DNA of 24,364 bases from assembly GCA_900763965.1 (NCBI GenBank), contig CAAFMG010000003.1, positions 1 through 24,364 on the forward strand, written 5' to 3'. The position numbers were made by a program, and so were the translations under genes. Source of the stretch: an uncultured Oscillospiraceae bacterium (GTDB lineage Bacteria > Bacillota > Clostridia > Oscillospirales > Oscillospiraceae). Under the pieces are notes generated by a model. It was not told the DNA's origin, did not search any database, and worked only from the letters and a program-made list of their open reading frames with translations. This document shows, piece after piece, positions 1 to 7,232 of this stretch; position 1 is the stretch's first letter; each line of letters starts with the position of its first letter.

Positions 1-27
1 GAGTGGACGGCTGTCCACTCTTTTTTT
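1..27 (+). terminator. Rho-independent terminator of an upstream + strand gene
   Basis: An 8-bp perfect stem (GAGTGGAC at 1-8, GTCCACTC at 13-20) with a four-base loop is followed at once by seven T residues (21-27). The T tract lies on the + strand side, so it ends transcription coming from a gene left of the window. It could also act on the minus-strand rubrerythrin transcript, but the bases needed to judge that lie outside the window. Confidence 0.8.
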
Positions 28-44
28 ATTTTATTTATGGTGTT

Positions 45-92
45 TTAATAGTTTTCTTCATGTATTTTAAATTAGCTTTGTGGATGATTTCA
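45..92 (-). pseudogene. Untranslated remnant of the rubrerythrin C-terminal tail
   Basis: This is the in-frame continuation of the rubrerythrin gene past its TGA (90-92). It reads NHPQS, TAA (72-74), FKIHEENY, TAA (45-47). Family members end with a Cys, then HPQSYF and a short tail finishing in ENY. The two stops therefore sit at a Cys codon (TGT or TGC to TGA) and a Tyr codon (TAT or TAC to TAA), each one base change from sense. The rest of the tail is undamaged. Confidence 0.75.
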
Positions 93-590
93 GTCATGAC
101 AAACCTCAGGCGCTTTTTCGCCTACGACGATATGACCGCAGTTGCGGCACTCCCAGACCTTGACGGAACCCTTGGCAAAGACTTGGGCGGTTTCCACATT
201 GCGCAGCAGTGCCCGGTAGCGTTCCTCGTGGTGCTTTTCAATGGCTGCCACCAGGCGGAACCGTTCTGCCAGCTCCGGGAAGCCCTCGGCTTCGGCGGTT
301 TTGGCAAAGCCATCATACATATCCGTCCACTCGTAGTTTTCACCCTCGGCGGCAGCTAAGAGGTTTTCTGCGGTGGAGCCGATGCCGTTCAGTTCCTTAA
401 ACCAGAGCTTTGCGTGTTCCTTCTCGTTTTCTGCGGTTTTCAGGAACAGGGCTGCGATCTGCTCGTAGCCGTCCTTCTTGGCCTTGGAGGCAAAATAGGT
501 ATATTTGTTTCTGGCCTGAGATTCGCCGGCAAAGGCTGCCAGCAGGTTCTTTTCGGTCTGCGTGCCTGCGTACTTACTTTCCTTACTCAT
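90..590 (-). CDS. rbr: Rubrerythrin, truncated in its rubredoxin domain by an in-frame TGA
   Basis: Cytoplasmic non-haem di-iron protein that in anaerobes reduces hydrogen peroxide with electrons passed through a C-terminal rubredoxin iron centre. The four-helix ferritin-like domain fills residues 1-135, with ligand motifs E23, E56xxH59 and E118xxH121. The rubredoxin part starts with C148-R-N-C151 and reaches C164, but codon 167, where the fourth iron-binding Cys is expected, is TGA. Translating on gives NHPQS, then TAA where family members have Tyr, then FKIHEENY and a final TAA at 45-47. That matches the usual family ending, so the reading frame was intact until recently. The start is the ATG at 588-590, with AAAGGG about 8 bases upstream; the longer open frame to 665 lacks family sequence. 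The di-iron domain should fold, but electron entry through rubredoxin is probably lost unless there is a sequencing error. The family is certain; the functional state is not. Confidence 0.9.
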   Translation of the reverse strand: MSKESKYAGTQTEKNLLAAFAGESQARNKYTYFASKAKKDGYEQIAALFLKTAENEKEHAKLWFKELNGIGSTAENLLAAAEGENYEWTDMYDGFAKTAEAEGFPELAERFRLVAAIEKHHEERYRALLRNVETAQVFAKGSVKVWECRNCGHIVVGEKAPEVCHD

Positions 591-874
591 GGTTGATTCG
601 CCCTTTCGTTTTTGAAAATTATGCTCAGGATGCCCTGTCAGAGACAGAATATCCGGAAACAACAAAAGGTGTTTATTTTTTAGATAGCCCTTAGTAGAGC
701 AAATCTCTTAAAACTTCATAAATGCGTTTCAACGAAGCACTGCCATTATCCGCAGAAAAGGCGAACCACATTTCTATAAAAATGAAATTTTAAAGGATAT
801 GCCATGTAGGGGTGGTGCGACCCGCAGCGAATCAAAATTCAATGATCGCCGGGGGCAATCACACCATAATATAA

Positions 875-1130
875 CGGATATTATCCGCCCGCCAACATGG
901 CAAATTTCTGGGCAGAACCGTTACACGCGCACCGGGGCTACAATGTTGCAAAAATACAATGTTTCGACATGATACTGCCGAATATCATTTGCAAATGTTT
1001 GGTATTGCATTGTCGGCGCAATGCACAGACGTTGTTTCCCCAGCGGGGAAACAACCGGGAAGATAATATCTTCCCCTACAGCGCCTCGAAATTTCCGCTC
1101 GGTAATTTGGTGGCATACGCCATGTAGGGG
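875..1130. repeat. Tandem hairpin-rich repeat, unit A
   Basis: First of two diverged units offset by 256-257 bp. It opens with a hairpin (CGGATA/TATCCG, 875-887). It later holds an 11-bp perfect stem with a 3-base loop (1031-1055) and, directly after, GGGAAGAT/ATCTTCCC with loop AAT (1057-1075). The last hairpin is followed by CCCTACA, the mirror of the TGTAGGGG motif that opens unit B. No open frame resembles a protein. Confidence 0.65.
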
Positions 1131-1343
1131 CGGATAGTATCCGCCCGCCAACGTGGCAGATTTTTGAGCAAAACCGAATTGGCCGTACCGGGGTTCCGAT
1201 GTTGCAAAATATACCATGTTTCGACATTTTGCCGCCGAATTTCGTTTGAAAATGTTCGATGGTGCATTGTCGGCGCTTTGCGCCGACGTTGTTTCCCCTA
1301 TGGGGAAACAACCGGGCGGCTAGTAGCCGCCCCTACGCAGACG
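1131..1343. repeat. Tandem hairpin-rich repeat, unit B
   Basis: Second unit, matching unit A along most of its length. Its hairpins sit at the corresponding places: GGCGGATA/TATCCGCC (1129-1145), GTCGGCGC/GCGCCGAC with loop TTT (1269-1287), an 11-bp stem identical to that of unit A but with loop TAT (1288-1312), and GGGCGGCT/AGCCGCCC with loop AGT (1314-1332). The unit ends in CCCCTACGC. The last hairpin differs from its unit A partner on both arms but keeps full pairing. Confidence 0.65.
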
Positions 1344-1415
1344 GTGCCACCGAATTACCGATGCAAAAATTTCGTTGCACTAATGAGGTTTTAAAGTTTT
1401 AAAGGATACGCTCTA

Positions 1416-2921
1416 CTAGTTGTCCCACTCGCTGACCAGGGGGGAGCCGTCCTTGCCGCTGAGGAACAGGTTGAATGTCCGCTTGTTTCCCGCGGCATCG
1501 GTGAAGGAGAAGCCCCGGATGGGCAGGATCTCACCCATGACGGTTTCCACCACCAACGGATCGTTCGCAGTGATCTTGTCCTGATGGAACAGCTCAATAT
1601 TCTTTTTGCACAGCAGGCTTCCATCGCAGGCAATGTCAAAATCCAGGTCAAGAAAGCGGAAATCAGTGATATCGGTGGTAAAGGTAAGCATAATTCGGTT
1701 TGCGTAGGGGCTGTCGGCGGCATCGGAGAAGAAAATGCAGTTTTCCGGCAGCACTTCTGCAACGTCCTCGGCATAGACTTCTGTCTGCACAGGCTGGATG
1801 ACGGGTGCTTCGGGAAGCATCAGCGCTCCGGGGGTGATCCAGGACTTTGCACCCAGGTTCAGGGTGTAGCAGAAATCATATGCTTCATTGAAGCAGAATA
1901 CAGCGGATTTTTTCTGTGGGTCGTAGGCGATGCTCCACATGGTCTTTTCCGCATTTTCTTCTGGCTGGGGGTACTGGAACTGGGCAACAGAGCGCAGCCG
2001 GGCCAGCATACCCAGGGAGTTGGTGGGGTCTGCATATTGCATCAGGGTATCAAAGCGCTGGTGGGACTGCTCTGAGCCGATGCCCGGCTTGGCAGAGGAC
2101 AGATAGTGGTTGGTAACAACAGGGGTCTGGGTCACCAGCATCTGTCCGTCCACATACTCCACCACCACGCTGATACCGTTCTTGTCTGCAATGGACAGGT
2201 GGTGGGCAGAGCCGATGGAGGAGTGCATATTGTACTGACCCAGAAGGTCAATGGCTTCCTCCACCGTTGCTGCCCGATCCAGCAGAAGCCGGATGGCGGT
2301 GGTGGTGGTCAGATCTACGGTGTGACTGCTCTGGTGGGTCTGCTCCTTGTCACCGGCCATGAGATCGGCAACCATCAAACCGGCCTCGTTCATGCCGTCC
2401 AGAGGGACATACACCGCTGCAATGCTCTGGATCTTGCTCATCATAGAGGCATCCGGCCGATAGTCTTCCCCAAAGCCCAGGAAATCCAGACAGCAGGTGG
2501 AAATGGATTCATAGCCGTTTTCCGGCTTGGTGTGGACGATCATGGCATCGCAGGGCTCCCAGTCGTAGTTCCGCCCAAAGACATAGCCACCGTTCTCTCT
2601 GGGGGAGAGCAGGGTGGAGCAGCCAAAATCAGCGGATACCGGCGCGGTGTCCGGGTGATAAAAGCCCTTGGAAAGGAATTGGAGCAGATAGCTTGCCACC
2701 TCTGCATCGCTGGCGGCGCCGCCCTGGGCCAGAAAATCGTCAAAGCCGTAGTCACCCTGAAATTCCAGGGCGTACAGGCCGCTTTCCAGCTGGGTCACGG
2801 TGTTGGCAGCGGTGACGATATCCCCAAACAGCCGCCATGCGCCCAGAGCGAATATCACCAAAGCAGCCAGCAGAACCACAAGAAAAATACGAAGTACCAG
2901 ATGCTTTCCTTTGCGTTTCAT
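1416..2921 (-). CDS. Membrane-anchored Ntn hydrolase of the choloylglycine hydrolase / penicillin acylase type
   Basis: Predicted amidase with an N-terminal-nucleophile fold, held outside the cell by one N-terminal helix (about residues 8-28 after KRKGK). The catalytic set matches bile-salt hydrolase spacing exactly: Cys101 (GCST), Arg117 and Asp120 (GRNYDW) lie +16 and +19 from the Cys, as Cys2, Arg18 and Asp21 do in that family. N178 in GMNEAGL and N271 in VTNHY match the two family Asn residues. About 100 residues precede the nucleophile, so Cys101 would have to be freed by cleavage. Residues after about 375 form an extra domain I do not recognise. The start has GGAGG 8 bases upstream and overlaps the end of ygiQ by 4 bases. 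The TAG stop is formed by the edge of the adjacent repeat element. The substrate (bile salt, N-acyl amino acid, signal amide or other) cannot be read from the sequence. Confidence 0.8.
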   Translation of the reverse strand: MKRKGKHLVLRIFLVVLLAALVIFALGAWRLFGDIVTAANTVTQLESGLYALEFQGDYGFDDFLAQGGAASDAEVASYLLQFLSKGFYHPDTAPVSADFGCSTLLSPRENGGYVFGRNYDWEPCDAMIVHTKPENGYESISTCCLDFLGFGEDYRPDASMMSKIQSIAAVYVPLDGMNEAGLMVADLMAGDKEQTHQSSHTVDLTTTTAIRLLLDRAATVEEAIDLLGQYNMHSSIGSAHHLSIADKNGISVVVEYVDGQMLVTQTPVVTNHYLSSAKPGIGSEQSHQRFDTLMQYADPTNSLGMLARLRSVAQFQYPQPEENAEKTMWSIAYDPQKKSAVFCFNEAYDFCYTLNLGAKSWITPGALMLPEAPVIQPVQTEVYAEDVAEVLPENCIFFSDAADSPYANRIMLTFTTDITDFRFLDLDFDIACDGSLLCKKNIELFHQDKITANDPLVVETVMGEILPIRGFSFTDAAGNKRTFNLFLSGKDGSPLVSEWDN

Positions 2922-3760
2922 AATATCAAACCTCCAAAGGGTAAAGATAGGATCCTGTTCCTTTGCGCAAGGAGCGGGAAAGGTGGAGTAAAATCAGCGG
3001 CTGCCGCCGGGCTTGCCCTGCCGGATCGTTTGGGCGGTGCCTTGGGTGCCGGTTTTGCAGGGGCTGCCTTGGCTGCCGGCTTTTTTTCTGCGGGCTTGGC
3101 AGCCGGACGGCCCTTCCCGGCGGGCTTGGGGGGCGGCGCAGCGTGACCGCCTGCTCTGGGAGGTACGGCACGGATCAGGCATTTGGGGCCGGAGCCGATG
3201 AGATCTTCCCGGTGGGCAGCAAGGAGGGCTTCCCGCACCAGATAATAGTTTTTGGGATTGCGGTACTGGATCAGTGCCCGCTGCGTGGCCTTTTCGTGGG
3301 GATCCGTGGGAACATAGACCTTGTCCATGGTTCTGGGATCCAGGCCGGTATAGTACATGACGGTGGAGAGGGTAGAGGGGGTGGGATAGAAATCCTGCAC
3401 CTGCTCAGGGTTATAGCCCATTTCCCGGATGTACTCGGCCAGCTCAATGGCTTCCTTCAGGGTGGAGCCGGGGTGGCTGGACATGAGATAGGGAACCAGA
3501 TACTGCTCCATGCCGTACTGCCGGTTGAGGGCAAAGTATTTCTCCACAAACTGATTGTAGACAGCATTTTGGGGCTTGCCCATCCGGGCCAAAACGGCAT
3601 CGGAAACGTGTTCCGGGGCCACCTTCAGCTGTCCGGAAATGTGGTACTGCACCAGTTCCTTCAGGAAGGTATCCTTTTTGTCTGCCAGCAGGTAGTCAAA
3701 GCGGATGCCGCTGCGGATAAAGACCTTCTTTACGCCGGGGAGCTTGCGCAGCTTCCGCAG
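2918..3760 (-). pseudogene. ygiQ: YgiQ-family radical SAM protein, C-terminal fragment after a deletion/frameshift
   Basis: This frame carries the C-terminal part of YgiQ. Family sequence starts at 3760 with LRKLRKLPGVKKVFIRSGIR and continues through SGQLKVAPEHV (the family has PEH here), then QDFYPTPSTLSTVMYYTGLDP. From about 200 residues after the junction the protein becomes an Ala/Pro/Lys-rich tail. A GTG at 3650-3652 is the first usable start in this frame, but no good ribosome binding site was seen. The tail overlaps the start of the hydrolase gene. Compared with the family, about 24 residues between GAC and LRKLRK are missing, including two conserved Cys. This half lacks the radical SAM cysteines and is unlikely to act alone. 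Confidence 0.8.
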
Positions 3761-4875
3761 CAGGCACCCTTGGTCAGCTGCTTTTCACAGGCGGGATGGC
3801 GGAAATTGGCGGTGGGGCCGCCTACATCATGGATATAGCCCTTGAAGTTCTTGTCGTGGGTCATGCGCTCTGCTTCCCGGAGGATGGATTCGTGGCTTCG
3901 GGTCTGGACGATCCGCCCCTGATGGAAGGTCAGGGCGCAGAAGGAGCAGGCACCGAAGCAGCCCCGGTTGGAAACCAGGCTGAATTTCACCTCGTTAATG
4001 GCAGGAACGCCGCCGTCCTTGGCGTAGCTGGGGTGCCAGGCACGCATATAGGGCAGCTCATAAACAGCATCCATTTCCGGGGTGGTCAGAGGCGTCTGCG
4101 GCGGGTTCTGCACCACAAACTCCCGGCCGTAGGGCTCCGCCAGCCGCTTGGCGGTGAAGGGGTCGCAGTTGCCGTACTGGATCTTGAAGGACTCGGCGTA
4201 TTTGCGCTTGTTCTGCTTCAATTCCTCAAAGTCGGGCAGCACGATGGTTGGCAGGCTTTCATCCAGCTGGGTGGTTTTGAACACCGTACCGTCCACATAG
4301 GTGATGTCCCGGGCCTCCATACCGGCGTTCAGGGCATCTGCCAGCTCCACAATGGACTTTTCACCCATGCCGTACATGAGAATATCCGCCTGGGAATCCA
4401 GCAGAATGGAGCGCTTCATGCTCTCGGACCAGTAATCATAGTGGCCCAGCCGCCGCAGGGAGGCTTCAATACCGCCAATGAGAATGGGCACATCCTTGTA
4501 GGTCTGGCGGATCAGGTTGCAGTAGACAACGGTGGCATAGTCGGGCCGCTTGCCCATCACGCCGCCGGGGGTGAAGGCGTCCATTTTCCGCCGGTGCTTG
4601 GTGACGGAATAGTGGTTGACCATAGAATCCATGTTGCCGCCGGACACCAGAAAGCCCAGCCGGGGACGGCCGAACACATCAATGGAGCGAGGATTCTTCC
4701 AGTCCGGCTGGGAGATAATGCCCACGGAGTAGCCGTGGCTTTCCAAAATCCGGGAGATAATGGCATGGCCGAAGGAGGGATGATCCACATAGGCATCCCC
4801 GATGACATAAACAAAGTCGCACTGCTCCCAGCCTCTGTCCAGCATTTCCTGCTTGGTAATGGGGAGAAATGACAT
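3730..4875 (-). pseudogene. ygiQ: YgiQ-family radical SAM protein, N-terminal fragment
   Basis: The YgiQ/UPF0313 family consists of radical SAM proteins of unknown reaction. This fragment holds the family N-terminal domain (GDAYVDHPSFG, ILIGGIEASLRR) and the iron-sulphur motif Cys306-x3-Cys310-x2-Cys313 that binds SAM. Family sequence runs to residue 372 (KQLTKGAC); then nine out-of-frame residues lead to a stop at 3730. The C-terminal half continues in another frame from 3760. Full-length members are about 600 residues or more, so both pieces are incomplete. The start is ATG 4873-4875, with GGGAGG 6 bases upstream. It lies 11 bases after the DUF896 gene, in one operon with it and ylmH. A deletion of about 70 bases, not a multiple of three, explains the break; an assembly error is the alternative. 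Confidence 0.85.
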
Positions 4876-4886
4876 GGCTGCCTCCC

Positions 4887-5096
4887 TTATTTCCGTTCCA
4901 GTTTTTTCTTCGTACCGTCAGGGTTGACAATGTAGGTGTTTTCCAGCTGGCCTACCAGGTTTGCCTTGACGGAGTCGATGTAGATCCGGCGCAGCTTTGC
5001 CTGTTCTGCCAGCTCCTCGGCATTCAGAGGGCCTTCCTTGGCTTTTTTGGCCAGGACATTGATCCGGGCAATCACATCATTCATTTTCATTTCCAT
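4887..5096 (-). CDS. DUF896 / UPF0291 (YnzC-like) small protein
   Basis: A 69-residue helical protein of a widespread Bacillota family with no firm molecular role; Bacillus YnzC belongs to it, and some relatives sit next to SOS genes. Family signature: INVLAKKAKEGPLNAEELAEQ, then LRRIYIDSVKANLVGQLENTYIV and NPDG near the end (quoted here in separate pieces). The ATG at 5094-5096 is chosen because GAGGT lies 8 bases upstream. An earlier ATG at 5109-5111 would overlap the ylmH stop and has no such site, and a later one at 5085-5087 gives a 66-residue form. It sits between ylmH and ygiQ, probably as one transcript. Confidence 0.85.
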   Translation of the reverse strand: MEMKMNDVIARINVLAKKAKEGPLNAEELAEQAKLRRIYIDSVKANLVGQLENTYIVNPDGTKKKLERK

Positions 5097-5107
5097 AGTT
5101 ACATACC

Positions 5108-5893
5108 TCATATATAACGGTGGATCACCACCGAAATTCGATCTTTCTTGGTCTTTCCATTGATTTGCACCAGCCGGATCTTTCCCAGCCCCCGGACGGA
5201 GACACGGCTGCCTTCGGCAACAGGCTTGTCCGGCTTTTCACAGGGCAGACCGTCTATGCTGGCCTTTCCGGCGCTGATATACTGGGATGCCAGACTGCGG
5301 CCGATGCGGAAGCCGGAGGAGATGACACTGTCCAGCCGCAGGGAGGCCAGAGTGTCCTTGATTTCCCGCACCTCCGGTTCCGGGATCTGGGCCTGAGTCA
5401 GAGGGATCTGGCTCAGGTGCAGCTTGGTGCGGCCTGCGGAAGTGAAGCTTTGCAGCAGGTGGGGGGCCATTTCGGCAGTGACGAAGAAATCGCACTGGCT
5501 TTTTCCCACACAGATATCTCCAACGGTCTCCCGGCCGATCCCGGCACCCATCAGAGCCCCCAAAAAGTCCCGGTGGCTGGGGCTGTCCGCCTGATAGAAG
5601 CCGGCCCGCAGACAAACACAGGGGCTGTCTGAATCATACAGGGTATCCTCTTCCAGATACTCCGGCAGATAGATCAGCATTTTCCGCTCGGCATCGGCAT
5701 AGCCGCCAAAGGCATACAGCCCCGGCACATCGCCAAAGAGGTACTGGGCCATTTCCAACTCCCGGGGGGACAGGAAGCAGGTGTTTGCCGGAATGTTTTT
5801 CCGCATACCGGCGGTTATTTTGTCCCACAGCTTTGCCAGAAGAAGACGATCCTCCGGCGTGTGTGCAATTTTCTCAATATGATTTCGATCCAT
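5108..5893 (-). CDS. ylmH: YlmH-family S4-domain RNA-binding protein
   Basis: A cytoplasmic RNA-binding protein of 261 residues, the usual length for YlmH. In Bacillus and relatives ylmH normally lies in the cell-division gene cluster. Work on YlmH links it to stalled 50S subunits and ribosome-associated quality control. The N-terminal two thirds hold the family domain (FLSPRELEMAQYLFG, GALMGAGIGRETVGDI). The S4 domain occupies about residues 185-250 (RLDSVISSGFRIGRSLASQ, then GKASIDGL and GSRVSVRGLGKIR). The start ATG 5891-5893 follows AAGGTG with 5 bases between. It is the first gene of a four-gene minus-strand operon with a promoter at 5910-5938. It is away from a visible division cluster, and its neighbours do not suggest a pathway. 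Confidence 0.9.
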   Translation of the reverse strand: MDRNHIEKIAHTPEDRLLLAKLWDKITAGMRKNIPANTCFLSPRELEMAQYLFGDVPGLYAFGGYADAERKMLIYLPEYLEEDTLYDSDSPCVCLRAGFYQADSPSHRDFLGALMGAGIGRETVGDICVGKSQCDFFVTAEMAPHLLQSFTSAGRTKLHLSQIPLTQAQIPEPEVREIKDTLASLRLDSVISSGFRIGRSLASQYISAGKASIDGLPCEKPDKPVAEGSRVSVRGLGKIRLVQINGKTKKDRISVVIHRYI

Positions 5894-5909
5894 GCTATCA
5901 CCTTATCCT

Positions 5910-5938
5910 ATTGTACCATAGATTTCGGGTTCTGAAAA
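5910..5938 (-). promoter_or_regulatory. Sigma-A-like promoter for the ylmH operon
   Basis: On the minus strand the -10 box is TACAAT (5910-5915), preceded by TGG as in an extended -10. A weak -35 box TTTTCA (5933-5938) lies 17 bases upstream. It lies about 20 bases before the ylmH start codon and is back to back with the + strand promoter at 5949-5977. Confidence 0.6.
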
Positions 5939-5948
5939 GAAGTTTTTC

Positions 5949-5977
5949 TTGTGAAATGGGAATCTCTGCGGTATAAT
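5949..5977 (+). promoter_or_regulatory. Sigma-A-like promoter for the flavoprotein pair
   Basis: TTGTGA (5949-5954), a 17-base spacer and a perfect TATAAT (5972-5977). The start codon of the first flavoprotein is 40 bases downstream, with AAGGAG at 6005-6010 as its ribosome binding site. Confidence 0.8.
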
Positions 5978-6017
5978 AATTCGATATAAGCGATAGAGCA
6001 ATAAAGGAGAAACAGCT

Positions 6018-7232
6018 ATGGTGATCGGAATACTGGGCGGCGGTGCCTCGGGAATGGCGGCGGCCCTGGCGGCGGCGGAGAATCCGGAAAATCAGGTGAT
6101 CCTGATGGAGCGGCAGAGCCGGGTGGGAAAAAAGCTCAGCGCCACCGGAAACGGTCGGTGCAATCTGACCAATTTGCATGTGTCCCCGGCCCACTATCAT
6201 GGACAGCAGCCGGAATTTGCCCAATATGCCCTGTCAGTCTTTGACGCCCAGGCGGCGCTGGAATGGTTTTCCGGTCTGGGGCTTTTGACGGTGGCGGAGG
6301 ACAGCGGAAAGGTGTACCCCTACTCTGACCAGGCAAACTCCGTGGTGGATGTGCTGCGGTTTGCCCTGGAACAGGAGAATATCACCGTGAAGCTGGGCTT
6401 TGATGCAGAAAAGGTGCGCAAGACCCCAACAGGCTTCCGGGTGGAATCCCGGGAGGAGGGGATCGACTGCGACCGCCTGGTGATCGCCTGCGGCGGTCTG
6501 GCAGGAACCAAGCTGGGAGGAACCATGTCCGGCTACAAATTCCTGCGTTCCCTGGGCCATCACTGCACCAAGCTGCGCCCCACTCTGGTGCAGATCAAAA
6601 CCGCCTGGAGCGGCGTGACCGGCCTGAAGGGCGTGCGGTGCAACTGCCATGCGGCTATTTACTGCGGGGATCGTCTGCATTCCCAAAGCACCGGGGAACT
6701 GCAATTTACGGAGTACGGCATTTCCGGGCCGGTGATCTTTGAGATCTCCCGGGATGTGTGCCAGGAAAAAGGGGAGTGGGTTGCCCGGCTGGATTTCCTG
6801 CCGGAGATGGCCGGGGAAGCTCTGATGGCGGAGCTTCTGCGCCGAAAGAGTACCCGGCTGCCTGCTTCGGAACTGCTGACGGGTATCCTGCACAACCGGC
6901 TGGGGCGGGTGCTCAGCCAGGCGGCGGGGATCTGTGCCGGACAGATGGTTTCCCAGCTGCCGGAAGAAGCGTTGGAACAGGTTGTACAAGCGGTGAAGAA
7001 TTTTGAGATCCGGCTGACCGAGCCTCTGGGCATGGACAGCGCACAGGTCACAGCCGGAGGTATCCTGACAGAAGAATTTGATGAAAAAACCATGGAAAGC
7101 AGACGGATTCCTGGTTTGTACGCCTGTGGAGAGGTACTGGACATAGACGGCGACTGCGGCGGATATAATTTACAATGGGCGTGGAGCTCCGGCAGACTGG
7201 CGGGACTTCATGCGGGAGGAATAACACAATGA
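6018..7232 (+). CDS. HI0933/YhiN-family (BaiN-like) FAD-dependent oxidoreductase
   Basis: A flavoprotein of about 404 residues, near the family's normal length. The FAD Rossmann motif is GGGASGMAAALAAAE (7-21). The family signature GNGRCNLTN is at 44-52. The C-terminal FAD-contact region reads GDCGGYNLQWAWSSGRLAG. Relatives are annotated as aminoacetone oxidase-like or BaiN-type reductases; BaiN was proposed to act in bile-acid dehydroxylation, but most members have no assigned substrate, and nothing here decides it. The start ATG at 6018 has AAGGAG 7 bases upstream and a clear promoter. Its stop overlaps the start of the next flavoprotein (ATGA), so the two are translationally coupled. Confidence 0.88.
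   Translation: MVIGILGGGASGMAAALAAAENPENQVILMERQSRVGKKLSATGNGRCNLTNLHVSPAHYHGQQPEFAQYALSVFDAQAALEWFSGLGLLTVAEDSGKVYPYSDQANSVVDVLRFALEQENITVKLGFDAEKVRKTPTGFRVESREEGIDCDRLVIACGGLAGTKLGGTMSGYKFLRSLGHHCTKLRPTLVQIKTAWSGVTGLKGVRCNCHAAIYCGDRLHSQSTGELQFTEYGISGPVIFEISRDVCQEKGEWVARLDFLPEMAGEALMAELLRRKSTRLPASELLTGILHNRLGRVLSQAAGICAGQMVSQLPEEALEQVVQAVKNFEIRLTEPLGMDSAQVTAGGILTEEFDEKTMESRRIPGLYACGEVLDIDGDCGGYNLQWAWSSGRLAGLHAGGITQ

Larger units (their letters stand above)
692..1418. mobile_element. MITE-like composite element with terminal inverted repeats
   Basis: Positions 692-716 and the reverse complement of 1394-1418 match at 21 of 25 bases; both begin TAGTAGAGC and end TTAAAACTT. The outermost TA on each side could be a TA target duplication, as made by IS630/Tc1-type transposases. 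The interior has no credible gene, only hairpins and tandem repeats. A second internal copy of the right-end motif TTTTAAAGGATA (788-799, also 1397-1408) suggests nested or repeated insertion. The right edge forms the stop codon of the neighbouring hydrolase gene. The inverted repeats are read directly; the mobile nature is inference, because no second copy or empty site is visible here. Confidence 0.55.

Noticed and set aside
45..95. Selenocysteine at the rubrerythrin TGA (fourth Cys position)
   Set aside because: Tempting because TGA sits exactly at a Cys position, but no convincing SECIS-like hairpin follows it, and a TAA five codons later would still stop translation before the conserved tail.
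897..1394. Short open frames inside the repeat block
   Set aside because: They follow the tandem repeats and hairpins, repeat the same shadow peptides in both units, and have no ribosome binding site or recognisable domain.
692..1418. CRISPR array
   Set aside because: The repeats come as two units of about 256 bp with internal hairpins, not short identical repeats with unique 30-40 base spacers, and no cas gene is near.
3725..3775. Programmed ribosomal frameshift in ygiQ
   Set aside because: No slippery heptamer is at the junction, and about 24 conserved residues are missing, which frameshifting cannot restore.
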